Shown here one piece after another: positions 27,011 through 36,805 of a stretch of 64,000 bases of DNA. Location of the stretch: assembly GCA_964478425.1 (NCBI GenBank), contig CAYZIB010000002.1, positions 44,578-108,577 on the forward strand, in the 5' to 3' direction. The notes beneath the pieces were generated by a model. That model made no database searches, was not told the origin of the DNA, and saw nothing but the letters and a program-made list of their open reading frames with translations. Made by a program: the position numbers and the translations under genes. Position 1 is the first letter of the stretch. Every line of letters starts with the position of its first letter. The stretch comes from CAYZIB01 sp964478425. GTDB lineage: Bacteria; Bacillota_I; Bacilli_A; Acholeplasmatales; WRBM01.

Positions 27011-27049
27011 AAAATCACCAAAATTATTATACCATATTTTTAATAAATA

Positions 27050-27058
27050 TGATATAAT
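27050..27058 (+). promoter_or_regulatory. Extended -10 promoter of polC
   Basis: TGATATAAT: a TG-N extension directly joined to TATAAT (27053-27058), with only a poor -35 region. The ATG follows 16 bases after the box. Confidence 0.5.
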
Positions 27059-27074
27059 TTTAGATGGTGGTTTT

Positions 27075-30000
27075 ATGCAAACAAAATTTGATATTTTTTT
27101 AGAACAATTACATATTAAAGAAAAAAAAGGTTTTGAAAATATTATTTTTCATCCAGTTACACTTGTTAAAAGTGAATCGATGTGGATTTTTAATGTTGAA
27201 TTAGATGAACCTGTATCTATTAATGACATAAGATATTTAAATGAAAAAATAAATATCTTTTTTAATCATAAAATAATAAAAAAAATAAAAATTAAATATC
27301 AATATAAAAAAATAACTCATGGAGAATACTTGATTGACTATTTTAATTTTATATTAAGTGAGTTAATTAAAGAAAAATCAAGTTTTCAAATTATTAAGAA
27401 TTATAATATTAGATATTTTGAACAAAATCTTTATTTAGAAGTTCCTAAAAATCAAAATGTGAATAGTTATATAAAAGAAATTTTAAATGAATTTAATGAT
27501 CTTGGATTTAAAGATTTAAAAATATTAATAGAAGAATCTAAAGAAATTGATATTGAAAATATAAAAAAGAAAAAAGAAGATGAACATATAGAACAAATTT
27601 TAAATAGTAAACCTACAATAGTTAAAGAAGTTAAAATTGTTTCTTCAAAACCTAAAAATGATAAAGTTTATACAAAAATATCAGAGATACCTCAAACTTC
27701 TAATGATATAAGTAGATATCAAGCCACAGTAGGTGAACCAATTTTCAATATTACTGGTGAAATTATTAAAATAGAATTAAAACAACTACCTAAAAGTACT
27801 TTATTAATATTGGATGTATATGATAGTACAGATACAATTACTGTCCAACAATTTTTAAATAAAGAAGTTTTAATTGAAGAAGCAAGCAAATTAAAAGTTT
27901 CAGATATTATTCAAGTAAGAGGGATGGCTGTATTTGATAGTTATAGGAAGGATGTTATATTTAAAGCTAGCAATATAACATTTTTAAAAAATAAAGAAAT
28001 AGTAGAAAAAAAGGATTTGGCATTAGAAAAAAGAGTTGAATTACATGCTCATACAAAAATGAGTAATATAGATGGTTTAACTGAACCTAAAGATTTAATT
28101 AAAAAAGCATTACAATATAATCATAAAGGGATTGCTATAACTGATAAAAATGGAGTTTATTCTTTTCCTGATATATATAATGCAACTAAAGGATTAGATG
28201 ATTTTAAAGTTATTTATGGAACAGAATTTGATTATATAGATGATCAAAATCAATTTAGATGTACATATTATGATACTGATTTTAATTTAGATGATATGAC
28301 ATATGTTGTTTATGACCTCGAAACAACTGGTTTTCAAATTGAATATCAAGAAATAATAGAAATTGGTGCAGTTAAAATTAAAAATGGAGAAATAATTGAT
28401 ACATTTAGTGAATTTGTTAAACCAAGCAAATTAATTTCAACTAAAATTAGTGAATTAACAAATATTACAAATGAAATGGTAGAAGATGCTAAACCAATAA
28501 CTGATGTCTTACCAAGATTTAGAGATTTTTTTAATGGGTGTTGTTTAGTTGGACATAATATAAATTTTGATAATGGTTTTTTATTTTATAACTTGAATAA
28601 GTTAAATATAAATTTTAATTATAATGGAGTTATAGATACATTAAATATAGCTAGATCTTTTTATAGTTCTATATTAAAGAGATATAATTTAAAAGATGTT
28701 TCAAAAGCATTTAAAGTTAAATTGAGTGCTCATCATAGAGCTGTTAATGACTCTGATGCAACAGCAAATGTATTTATAGTAATGTTAAGAGATTTCAAAA
28801 AAATGAATATATTAACATATAAGGATATTGATTTAAATGTTAATAAACAAGAAATATGGAAAGGAATGATTCCTAAACATATTAATGTTTTAGCTTTAAA
28901 TGAAACAGGATTAAAAAATTTATTTAGACTTGTTAGTGATTCGTTAACAAAACATGTTCATAAAGGTCCAAGAATGTTTAAATCTGATATTTTAAAATAT
29001 AAAGAAGGTTTAATAGTAGGAAGTGGATGTTATAAAGGTGAAGTTTTTGAAACTGCAATGAATAAAACATATAAAGAATTGTTAGATGTAATAGATTTTT
29101 ATGATTATGTTGAAGTTCAACCTCCTTGTGGATATGCTCATTTATTTGAAAATTTTGATAATCCTTTAAAAGAAATAAAAGAAGTAATTATAAAAATTAT
29201 AAATGCTGCAAAAGAAAAAGGTAAAATTGTAGTAGCAACAAGTGATACTCATTATTTAGAAAAAGAAGAACAACAATATTTTGATATACTTGTGAATATT
29301 AAACAAGTTGGTGGAGGGTTTCATGATTTAAAAAAATATGAAAAATTGCCAGATAGACATTTTTTTACAACTGATGAAATGCTTTTAGAATTTCAATTTT
29401 TAGATCAAAAATTAAGACAAGAAATTGTAATTAAAAATCCAAACAAAATATTAGATATGGCAGAAAAATATCAAGTATTAAAAAAAGAGTTATATGCACC
29501 TGGAGATGATTTTTTAGTTGATTATAACATTGATTCTGTTGAAGAAGATTTAAAAAGAATGGTAAATGAAAATGTTCATAATAAATATGGAGAAGTTTTA
29601 CCAGAAATAGTTAGTGAAAGAGTAAATAAAGAATTAAATAGTATAATAACAAACAAATTTTCTACAATATATTATATGGCTCATTTATTAGTTAAAAAAA
29701 GTAGAGATGATGGATATGTTGTAGGATCTCGTGGATCTGTCGGTTCATCATTTGTTGCAACAATGATGAATATTACAGAAGTAAATCCTTTGTCTCCACA
29801 TTATATTTGTCCTAATTGTAAATTTTCTAGTTTTAAAATGAATGAAGAAGAAAAAGCAAAATATAAAATAAGAGACATAGAAAAAGATTTACAAAAAGAA
29901 TTAGATAAAGTTGAATCTGGATTTGATTTACCTGATAAATTTTGTCCATGTTGTAATCATAAACTATTAAAAGATGGGCATGATATTCCTTTTGAAACAT

Positions 30001-31565
30001 TTTTAGGATTTAAAGGAGATAAAGTTCCGGATATAGATTTAAATTTTAGTGGTGATTATCAAGGAAATGCTCATAACTACGTAAAAGAATTGATGGGGGA
30101 AGAAAGAGCATTTAGATCAGGAACTATTTCGACAATAGCTGAAAATACAGCTATTGGGTATGTAAAAGGTTATTTAGAAGAAAAAGGAATTATGAAAAGA
30201 AGAGCAGAAATATCACGCCTTGCAAGTCATATTAATGGAGTTAAAAGAACAACAGGACAACATCCTGGTGGAATTATAGTTGTTCCAAAATATAAAGAAA
30301 TATATGATGTAACTCCAATTCAATATCCTGCAGATGATAACTCATTAGAATGGAGAACAACCCATTTTGATTACCACAAATTTGAAGATAATTTATTAAA
30401 ACTTGATATATTAGGACATGATGATCCAACAGTATTAAAATTTTTAATGGATTACGTTAATTTACATCAAGATAAGTTTCCTTTTAGTACACCATACGAT
30501 ATTCCTATTGATGATAAAGAGGTTTATAAGTTATTTTGTGGATTAGAATCAATAAATTTAAAATGTGAACAAATAGATTCAACAGTAGGATCATATGCTG
30601 TTCCAGAGTTAGGAACTACATTTGTTAGAAAAATGCTTGAAGATACAAAACCAAAAACTTTTGCTGAGTTAGTAAAATTATCAGGTTTATCACATGGAAC
30701 TGATGTTTGGACTAATAATGCAAAAGAATTAGTTAATGGAAATAAACCAGAATTTGGAAAAATAGATATAAAAAAGATTATAGGTTGTAGAGATGATATT
30801 ATGGTTGATTTAATGTATATGGGTCTTGAACCAAGTAAAGCTTTTGAAATAATGGAATTTGTTCGTAAAGGAAAACCAGCAAAAAAAACAGATCCAAAAA
30901 AATGGGCAGATTATAAAGATTATATGCAAAATAAAAATGTGCCTAGCTGGTATATTTGGAGTTGTGAACAAATTCAATATATGTTTCCAAAGGCACATGC
31001 TACAGCATATGTATTAAATGCAATTAGAATTGCTTGGTTTAAAGTACACGCTCCTTTATTATTTTATAGTGCATATTTTTCTATAAGAGCTGCATATTAT
31101 GATATAGAAGCAATGGTTAATGGTGCTAAAGCAATAAGAAATAAAATTGATGAAATAAAAAATCACGGTGATTTTAAAGAAACAGATGGTAGTGAAGATG
31201 AAGCATTAACTCCTGGTGCAAAGAAAAAAGATACAGATACAGTAACAGTATTATATGTAGCTTTAGAAATGGTTGAAAGAGGATATAAATTTTTAAAATG
31301 TGATATTAATAAATCAGATAGTAAAAAATTTATTATTGACGAAGAAAATAAAGCATTAATTATGCCTTTTGTTACAATTCCAGGATTAGGAGAAAATGCT
31401 GCAATTGACATAGTAGAAAAAAGACCTTTTAAATCTAAAAAAGATTTACAAAAAAGAGCAAAAGTTAATAAAACAGTTTATGATTTTATGTTAAATTTTG
31501 GATGTTTAGATAGTTTAGTTGATGAAGATGAGCCTGATGAATTAAATTTATTTACTTTTTTATAA
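27075..31565 (+). CDS. polC: DNA polymerase III alpha subunit, PolC type
   Basis: Main replicative polymerase of low-GC Gram-positives, 1496 residues. Domain order: N-terminal domains (1-200), OB fold (about 215-300, YQATVGEPIFNITGEIIKI), PHP domain (ELHAHTKMSNIDG near 322), DEDDh proofreading exonuclease inserted in PHP (VVYDLETTGF near 410, HHRAVNDSDA near 552), then the polymerase core (GSRGSVGSSFVA near 883). PolC-specific zinc ligands are CPNC near 912 and CPCC near 957. The catalytic aspartates lie in VPDIDLNFSGDY near 985. Length and domain order are normal. The ribosome site is GGTGG seven bases before the ATG. Confidence 0.97.
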   Translation: MQTKFDIFLEQLHIKEKKGFENIIFHPVTLVKSESMWIFNVELDEPVSINDIRYLNEKINIFFNHKIIKKIKIKYQYKKITHGEYLIDYFNFILSELIKEKSSFQIIKNYNIRYFEQNLYLEVPKNQNVNSYIKEILNEFNDLGFKDLKILIEESKEIDIENIKKKKEDEHIEQILNSKPTIVKEVKIVSSKPKNDKVYTKISEIPQTSNDISRYQATVGEPIFNITGEIIKIELKQLPKSTLLILDVYDSTDTITVQQFLNKEVLIEEASKLKVSDIIQVRGMAVFDSYRKDVIFKASNITFLKNKEIVEKKDLALEKRVELHAHTKMSNIDGLTEPKDLIKKALQYNHKGIAITDKNGVYSFPDIYNATKGLDDFKVIYGTEFDYIDDQNQFRCTYYDTDFNLDDMTYVVYDLETTGFQIEYQEIIEIGAVKIKNGEIIDTFSEFVKPSKLISTKISELTNITNEMVEDAKPITDVLPRFRDFFNGCCLVGHNINFDNGFLFYNLNKLNINFNYNGVIDTLNIARSFYSSILKRYNLKDVSKAFKVKLSAHHRAVNDSDATANVFIVMLRDFKKMNILTYKDIDLNVNKQEIWKGMIPKHINVLALNETGLKNLFRLVSDSLTKHVHKGPRMFKSDILKYKEGLIVGSGCYKGEVFETAMNKTYKELLDVIDFYDYVEVQPPCGYAHLFENFDNPLKEIKEVIIKIINAAKEKGKIVVATSDTHYLEKEEQQYFDILVNIKQVGGGFHDLKKYEKLPDRHFFTTDEMLLEFQFLDQKLRQEIVIKNPNKILDMAEKYQVLKKELYAPGDDFLVDYNIDSVEEDLKRMVNENVHNKYGEVLPEIVSERVNKELNSIITNKFSTIYYMAHLLVKKSRDDGYVVGSRGSVGSSFVATMMNITEVNPLSPHYICPNCKFSSFKMNEEEKAKYKIRDIEKDLQKELDKVESGFDLPDKFCPCCNHKLLKDGHDIPFETFLGFKGDKVPDIDLNFSGDYQGNAHNYVKELMGEERAFRSGTISTIAENTAIGYVKGYLEEKGIMKRRAEISRLASHINGVKRTTGQHPGGIIVVPKYKEIYDVTPIQYPADDNSLEWRTTHFDYHKFEDNLLKLDILGHDDPTVLKFLMDYVNLHQDKFPFSTPYDIPIDDKEVYKLFCGLESINLKCEQIDSTVGSYAVPELGTTFVRKMLEDTKPKTFAELVKLSGLSHGTDVWTNNAKELVNGNKPEFGKIDIKKIIGCRDDIMVDLMYMGLEPSKAFEIMEFVRKGKPAKKTDPKKWADYKDYMQNKNVPSWYIWSCEQIQYMFPKAHATAYVLNAIRIAWFKVHAPLLFYSAYFSIRAAYYDIEAMVNGAKAIRNKIDEIKNHGDFKETDGSEDEALTPGAKKKDTDTVTVLYVALEMVERGYKFLKCDINKSDSKKFIIDEENKALIMPFVTIPGLGENAAIDIVEKRPFKSKKDLQKRAKVNKTVYDFMLNFGCLDSLVDEDEPDELNLFTFL

Positions 31566-31579
31566 CAAAGTGATATAAT
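31551..31579 (+). promoter_or_regulatory. Promoter of the Bax inhibitor-like gene
   Basis: TTTACT (31551-31556), 17 bases, TATAAT (31574-31579) with a TG-N extension. The -35 box lies inside the last codons of polC. Confidence 0.6.
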
Positions 31580-31608
31580 TGTTTCATTAAAAAGAAAGGA
31601 TGATGGTT

Positions 31609-32340
31609 ATGGCTAGAACAAATAACCCAGTTTTATCAAGAATTGAAAAACAAAATGAATTTAATGCTTGTGAGGTTTGTACATATAATGGTGTTGCATT
31701 AAGAACAGGTATATTATTAGTTATATCATTTCTTAGCGCTATATTTTGTATGATTGGTTTACAAAGATTTCCAGGAGTTGTTTTACCGTTACTTATAGTA
31801 TCAAGTTTTTTAACATTCTTATTTGTTTTATTTGGAAGTTTATCTATTAAGCTTGCTAAACCAATGAGTATATTAACTTCAATTTGTGAAGGATTATCGT
31901 TAGGATTATTAAGTTTATGTGCTGAAATTTATGTTGGTGGAGCTGTTGGCTTGGCTGTTTTTGTAACTTTTACAGTTTGTGCTGTAACATTAATGTTATA
32001 CTGTAGTGGAGTTATCAGAGTATCTAATAAATTTAGAAAAGTGATGAGTATATCATTAATTTCACTAGCAATAATAAGTGTATTTGTTTTATTAATCGAT
32101 TTGATTTTTCCAGCATTTTTACAAATTCCATATCCAATTATGATTTTAATCAGCGTTTGCTTAATATTATATGGAGCATTATTATTAGTATCTGACTTTG
32201 ATAGAGTTGAAACATTAGTAAATATGGGTGCTGATAAAAGATGTGAATGGCAATTAGCATTAGGAATTTTATTAGACATTGTATGGATTTATGTTGAAGT
32301 TATTAGATTAATAATACTTATTGCAAATAAAAATGATTGA
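31609..32340 (+). CDS. Bax inhibitor-1/YccA-like membrane protein
   Basis: 243 residues, seven hydrophobic helices. The N-terminus MARTNNPVLSRI and the central GLSLGLLSLCAEIYVGG, then DFDRVETLVNMGADKRCEWQ near the end, match the Bax1-I (PF12811-type) group of YccA-like proteins. I chose the ATG at 31609; ATG at 31600 is in frame but lies within the AAAGGATG ribosome site. The function is unsettled; relatives are calcium-leak channels or stress-related. The gene ends in TGA. Confidence 0.75.
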   Translation: MARTNNPVLSRIEKQNEFNACEVCTYNGVALRTGILLVISFLSAIFCMIGLQRFPGVVLPLLIVSSFLTFLFVLFGSLSIKLAKPMSILTSICEGLSLGLLSLCAEIYVGGAVGLAVFVTFTVCAVTLMLYCSGVIRVSNKFRKVMSISLISLAIISVFVLLIDLIFPAFLQIPYPIMILISVCLILYGALLLVSDFDRVETLVNMGADKRCEWQLALGILLDIVWIYVEVIRLIILIANKND

Positions 32341-32362
32341 CATTTTATATGTCAATTTTTTT
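32337..32362 (+). terminator. Terminator after Bax inhibitor-like gene
   Basis: Stem TTGACAT / ATGTCAA (32337-32343, 32349-32355) with five-base loop and about nine T. It includes the stop codon. Confidence 0.82.
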
Positions 32363-32371
32363 TTAAAATAA

Positions 32372-32400
32372 TTGCATTTTATGTATTAAATGATTATAAT
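32372..32400 (+). promoter_or_regulatory. sigma-A promoter of the AGE epimerase
   Basis: TTGCAT (32372-32377), 17 bases, TATAAT (32395-32400); the ATG follows at 32433 behind a GGAGAG ribosome site. Confidence 0.6.
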
Positions 32401-32432
32401 ATTATTGTATTAACAAGAAACGGAGAGATAAC

Positions 32433-33605
32433 ATGAATAATTATTTTAAAAATCTAGAAAAATTTTATTCTGAACAACTAGATGAAACATTAAATTTTTG
32501 GTATAACCATGGATTTGATAAGAAAAATGGTGGATTTTATGTTTGCTTAGATAGAGATGGAAGCATATTTTCAACAGATAAATCAGTATGGGCACAAGGA
32601 AGAGCACTTTGGGTATTTTCAAATGCTTACAATAAAGTTAAAAAAGATGAAAGATATTTAAATGCTGCATTAAGCACATATGATTTTATAAAAAAATGTA
32701 TTGATAAAGATAAAAGAATGTTTTTTACAGTATTAGAAGATGGTACTGGATTACAAAAAAGAAGATATTATTTTTCAGAAACATTTGCATGCGTTGGAGC
32801 AGCATCATTATATACGGCAACAAAAAACATCGAACATTTAAATTTTGCTCGTGAAATGTATGATTTTATGGTTGAATTATATAATAATCCTAGTTTAAAT
32901 CAACCTAAATTTAATCCTGAAGCATATAGTGCTATTGGTTTAGCAAATCCAATGATTTTCTTAGTAAGTTCACAAATTATGCGTGAACATGACCCAGAAA
33001 ATGCAAGTAAATATACTGAAAATATTAATAAATATTTAGCAGAAATTAAATTACATTATCAAGAAAATCAACATATATTATTAGAAAATGTAAAACCAGA
33101 TGGATCACTTGTTGATGGTGCTAAAGGTAGATTAGTTAACCCAGGTCATTCAATTGAAGCTTCATGGTTTATGATGACTGAATATGAATATAATCATGAT
33201 GAAGAATTATTAAAATTTGCTCTTGATGTATTAGAAGGATCATTTAATATTGGATGGGATAAAAAATATGGTGGTTTATTATATTTTGTTGATAGAGAAA
33301 ATAGACCATGTGAACAATTAGAATGGGATATGAAATTATGGTGGCCTCATGATGAAATGTTAATTGCATTTATGATGGCTTATAGAATTACTAAAGATGA
33401 AAAATATTTAAGATTATATAAAAAAGTTCATAACTATAGTTTTAAACATTTTAAAGATAAACAATTTGGAGAATGGTATGGATATTTACATAGAGATGGT
33501 AGCGTAGCTAATAATGCTAAGGGAAATATTTTTAAAGGACCATTCCATTTACCAAGAGCTTTAACAGAAAACTATTTACAAATCTTAAAAATTAATAAAG
33601 ATTGA
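32433..33605 (+). CDS. AGE-family sugar 2-epimerase/isomerase
   Basis: 390 residues of the N-acylglucosamine 2-epimerase superfamily, an (alpha/alpha)6 barrel. Motifs include WYNHGFDKKNGGFYVCLDRDG near the N-terminus, WAQGRALWVFSNAYN, the histidine in NPGHSIEASWFM, and WWPHDEMLIAFM, which carry the usual catalytic histidine and aromatic residues. The family interconverts sugars such as N-acetylglucosamine/N-acetylmannosamine, mannose/fructose or cellobiose; sequence reading does not separate them. Sialic-acid genes are absent nearby, so a monosaccharide isomerase is as likely as a renin-binding-type epimerase. It is single, with its own promoter and terminator. Confidence 0.82.
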   Translation: MNNYFKNLEKFYSEQLDETLNFWYNHGFDKKNGGFYVCLDRDGSIFSTDKSVWAQGRALWVFSNAYNKVKKDERYLNAALSTYDFIKKCIDKDKRMFFTVLEDGTGLQKRRYYFSETFACVGAASLYTATKNIEHLNFAREMYDFMVELYNNPSLNQPKFNPEAYSAIGLANPMIFLVSSQIMREHDPENASKYTENINKYLAEIKLHYQENQHILLENVKPDGSLVDGAKGRLVNPGHSIEASWFMMTEYEYNHDEELLKFALDVLEGSFNIGWDKKYGGLLYFVDRENRPCEQLEWDMKLWWPHDEMLIAFMMAYRITKDEKYLRLYKKVHNYSFKHFKDKQFGEWYGYLHRDGSVANNAKGNIFKGPFHLPRALTENYLQILKINKD

Positions 33606-33632
33606 ATCAAATTTTTTTGATTCAATTTTTTT
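33601..33632 (+). terminator. Terminator after AGE epimerase
   Basis: An 11-bp stem (33601-33611 with 33616-33626), TTTT loop, then a T tail. It overlaps the stop codon. Confidence 0.82.
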
Positions 33633-33683
33633 ATACAATCATTTTTATATTTTTTAAATATATTAAAAATAGGAGGTGTAAAA

Positions 33684-33908
33684 ATGTATTGTAATTGTAA
33701 TAATAAAAATGAAAATAATTTAAATCCAGTATATTGTAATTGTATAAATTATGTTTGTGCTAATAATAAAACATATTATCAAGATGTTTATCATCCTTTT
33801 AATAACCATACACATCAAGTAAATACTGTTGTTAGAAGACATTATTATGTACCAACATATACTACATCAGAAGAAACTGTATTTGTTGATGAATATTTAA
33901 GAAATTAA
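33684..33908 (+). CDS. CotD-like spore coat protein
   Basis: 74 residues with a coat-protein composition: a Cys/Asn-rich N-terminus (YCNCNN, VYCNCINYVC), then a His/Tyr-rich part (YHPFNNHTHQVNTVVRRHYY, VPTYTTSEETV). The H-P-x-x-x-H-T-x-x-V-N-x-x-x-x-H-Y-x-P spacing resembles inner coat protein CotD, which is a GerE/sigma-K target in Bacillus. AGGAGGTG lies 6 bases upstream of the ATG. It has its own terminator. The match is by pattern, not alignment; another small coat or crust protein is possible, but the gerE gene in this window supports a spore-coat role. Confidence 0.65.
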   Translation: MYCNCNNKNENNLNPVYCNCINYVCANNKTYYQDVYHPFNNHTHQVNTVVRRHYYVPTYTTSEETVFVDEYLRN

Positions 33909-33928
33909 ACTGCATGTGCAGTTTTTTT
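33907..33928 (+). terminator. Terminator after cotD-like gene
   Basis: Stem AAACTGC / GCAGTTT with four-base loop (33907-33924) and seven T. Confidence 0.8.
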
Positions 33929-34001
33929 CTTTTCTTTTTTGTTTCTTTTTTTAATATAATATTATATAATATAATAAGTAATTAATTCGAGGAGTGTTAA
34001 T

Positions 34002-36407
34002 ATGAAACAACTTAAACCATATAATCATTTTGAAGTTGAAAAAAAATGGCAAGACTTTTGGTATCAAAATGATCTTTTTAAAACAGAATATGATCCTACA
34101 AAAAAGAAATATTACAATTTAGTTGAATTTCCTTATCCAAGTGGAGCTGGAATGCATGTAGGACATATTAAAGCTTTTTCAGCATTAGAAGTAATTAGTA
34201 GAAAAAGAAGAATGGAAGGATATAATGTGTTATTTCCTATTGGATATGATGCTTTTGGTCTTCCAACAGAAAATTATGCAATAAAGATGAATATTCATCC
34301 AAAAGAAATTACAAAGCAAAATATAAAATCATTTACTAATCAATTAAAAAGAACTGGATTTTCATTTGATTTTTCAAGAGTAATAGATACAACTGATCCT
34401 AATTATTATAAATGGACTCAATATATATTTTTAAAATTATATGAAAAAGGACTAGCATATAAAAGCCATACATATGTTAATTTTTGTCCTAATTGTAAAG
34501 TGGTTTTAGCTAATGAAGAATCACAAGGTGGAAAATGTGATAGATGTGGTAGTGAAGTAGTACAAAAAGAAAAAGATGTTTGGTTTTTAAAAATAAGCGA
34601 ATATGCGGAAAAATTATTAAATAATTTAGATGGGTTAGATTTTTTACCTAGAATTAAATTAGAAGAAGAAAATTGGATTGGTAAATCAAATGGAGCTGAA
34701 ATTGATTTTGATATAACTGGTTCTAATGAAAAATTAAAAATTTTTACAACTAGACCAGATACAATTTTTGGAGCAACTTTTATGGTTGTTGCGCCTGAAC
34801 ATCCAATTTTAAATAAAATAGATTATAAAAATAAAGATGAAATAGAAAATTATAAAAGTAGTGCAAAAAATAAAACTGAATTTGAAAGAATTTACATGAA
34901 TAAAGAAAAAACAGGTGTAATTCTTGAAGGGGTTAAAGCAATAAATCCAATTAGTAAAAAAGAAATTCCAATATATGTTGCTGATTATGTAATGATTACA
35001 TATGGTACAGGGGCAATTATGGCTGTACCTGCTCATGATCAAAGAGATTTTGATTTTGCAAAAAAATATAATATAGATATTATTGAAGTAATTTCTGGTG
35101 GAGATATTAATAAAGAAGCATATACAGATATAATAGATGGAACTTTAGTTAATTCTGATTTTTTAAATGGTTTAAAAGTAGCAGAAGCTAAGGAAAAAAT
35201 AATTAATTATATAGAAGAAAATAAAATTGGAAAAAGAAAAACTAATTATAAAATGAAAGACTGGGCATTTAATAGACAAAGATATTGGGGAGAACCTATT
35301 CCTATTGTTTATTGTGATGCATGTGGAATTGTTCCTGTCCCTTATAATGAATTACCATTAGTTTTACCAGATATAGAAAAAATAGAATTAACAAGTACAG
35401 GAGAATCTCCTTTAAGAAATGTTAAAGAATTTTATGAATGTAAATGTCCTAAATGTGGTAAACCTGCACATCGTGAAACAGATACAATGCCTCAATGGGC
35501 AGGATCAAGCTGGTATTTTTTAAGATATACTGATCCTAATAATAATTTAGCATTAGCTGATTATAATAAATTAAAATATTTTATGCCTGTTGATTGGTAT
35601 AATGGTGGTATGGAACATGTTACAAGACATTTAATATATTCGAGATTTTGGAATGAATTTTTATTTGATATAAAAGAAGTTCCATATGAAGAACCTTACA
35701 AAAAAAGAACTGCTCAAGGATTAATTCTTGGTAGCGATGGCGAAAAAATGAGTAAAAGTAAAGGTAATGTTGTAAATCCATTAGATATAATAGAAGAATA
35801 TGGAGCTGATACTTTAAGATTATTTATTATGTTTTTAGGAGATTATGAAAAACCTGCACCTTGGAATGAATTTTCAATTAAAGGTTGTAGAAGATATCTT
35901 GAAAGAATGTATCGTTTATTTGATAAGGTGAATTTAGATAAAAAAGGGTATCAAAAAGAAGTATTAATTAATCAAACTATAAAAAAAGTGTCAGAAGATA
36001 TTGAACAACTTAAACTTAATACTGCTATTGCACAATTAATGATCTTACTAAATGAATTAGAAAGTTTAGAAGAAGTAACTAAAGATGAGTATTTAGTTTT
36101 ATTAAAATTAACATATCCTTTTGCACCTCATATAACTGAAGAGTTAAATAGTCATCTTGGAAATGAATCGTTGGTATATGATACATGGCCAACATATGAC
36201 GAAAATAAATTAGTTGATGATAAAGTTCAATTAGTAGTGCAAGTTAATGGAAAACTAAGAGACAAGATTTTAATTGACGCTAATGCTAGTGATGAAGAAA
36301 TAAAGAATATTGCTTTAAATAGTGAAAAGGTTAAACCTTATTTAGAAAATGCTAGCATTAAAAAAATAATTGTTGTTCCAAAAAAATTAGTTAGTATAGT
36401 ATTATAA
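34002..36407 (+). CDS. leuS: Leucyl-tRNA synthetase
   Basis: 801 residues, class Ia synthetase charging tRNA-Leu. HIGH is HVGH at residues 52-55, inside FPYPSGAGMHVGHIKAFS. The zinc-type region has CPNCKVV...CDRCG. The CP1 editing domain has TTRPDTIFGATF and AVPAHDQRDF. KMSKS is at 582-586, and the C-terminus has APHITEELN and the VQVNGKLRD end domain. GAGGAG lies upstream of the ATG. All catalytic and editing motifs that the LeuRS-like protein at 24037 has lost are intact here. No T-box precedes it. Confidence 0.97.
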   Translation: MKQLKPYNHFEVEKKWQDFWYQNDLFKTEYDPTKKKYYNLVEFPYPSGAGMHVGHIKAFSALEVISRKRRMEGYNVLFPIGYDAFGLPTENYAIKMNIHPKEITKQNIKSFTNQLKRTGFSFDFSRVIDTTDPNYYKWTQYIFLKLYEKGLAYKSHTYVNFCPNCKVVLANEESQGGKCDRCGSEVVQKEKDVWFLKISEYAEKLLNNLDGLDFLPRIKLEEENWIGKSNGAEIDFDITGSNEKLKIFTTRPDTIFGATFMVVAPEHPILNKIDYKNKDEIENYKSSAKNKTEFERIYMNKEKTGVILEGVKAINPISKKEIPIYVADYVMITYGTGAIMAVPAHDQRDFDFAKKYNIDIIEVISGGDINKEAYTDIIDGTLVNSDFLNGLKVAEAKEKIINYIEENKIGKRKTNYKMKDWAFNRQRYWGEPIPIVYCDACGIVPVPYNELPLVLPDIEKIELTSTGESPLRNVKEFYECKCPKCGKPAHRETDTMPQWAGSSWYFLRYTDPNNNLALADYNKLKYFMPVDWYNGGMEHVTRHLIYSRFWNEFLFDIKEVPYEEPYKKRTAQGLILGSDGEKMSKSKGNVVNPLDIIEEYGADTLRLFIMFLGDYEKPAPWNEFSIKGCRRYLERMYRLFDKVNLDKKGYQKEVLINQTIKKVSEDIEQLKLNTAIAQLMILLNELESLEEVTKDEYLVLLKLTYPFAPHITEELNSHLGNESLVYDTWPTYDENKLVDDKVQLVVQVNGKLRDKILIDANASDEEIKNIALNSEKVKPYLENASIKKIIVVPKKLVSIVL

Positions 36408-36411
36408 TTTA

Positions 36412-36804
36412 ATGTTAGAAATTATAATTACATCTTGTCTTTTTTTAATTCCATTAGTAATTAGTTTAGTTACATCTAAGATTTATAATGTGCCATTAGG
36501 ATTTATTACATATATCCTTTTTAGTTATTTTTTCATGAAAATACTAGATAAATATGATATGGATTTTTTAAAATCCATAAATGCATTAGAAATGCTTAAT
36601 TGTTATAAATCGTTTATAAATTTAATAATAATTAATCCATGTAAAGAAATTTTATTAAGTTTTAAAAATGAAGAGATATATAACTTTTTAAGTTTGGATA
36701 TTGTTAAATACAGTTTAATTGTAGTAATATATGGCACTATCTTCGTTTTTTCTTGTTTATTAAGAAAAAAAAGAATAAAAAATTACAAAAAATTAAGGAG
36801 TTAA
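36412..36804 (+). CDS. Small membrane protein upstream of ABC exporter
   Basis: 130 residues. Hydrophobic helices at about 1-20, 27-43 and 101-119, with a basic tail (RKKRIKNYKKLRS). I do not recognise a family; a distant CvpA-like or exporter-accessory protein is conceivable. The ATG at 36412 is four bases after the leuS stop and has no Shine-Dalgarno sequence, so it may be read by coupling to leuS. It ends one base before the ABC exporter start and is presumably co-transcribed with it. Confidence 0.45.
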   Translation: MLEIIITSCLFLIPLVISLVTSKIYNVPLGFITYILFSYFFMKILDKYDMDFLKSINALEMLNCYKSFINLIIINPCKEILLSFKNEEIYNFLSLDIVKYSLIVVIYGTIFVFSCLLRKKRIKNYKKLRS

Positions 36805-36805
36805 T

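Noticed and set aside
33640..33683. sigma-K promoter for the cotD-like gene
   Set aside because: No CATA-N3-TA box at a suitable distance could be found in the short spacer.
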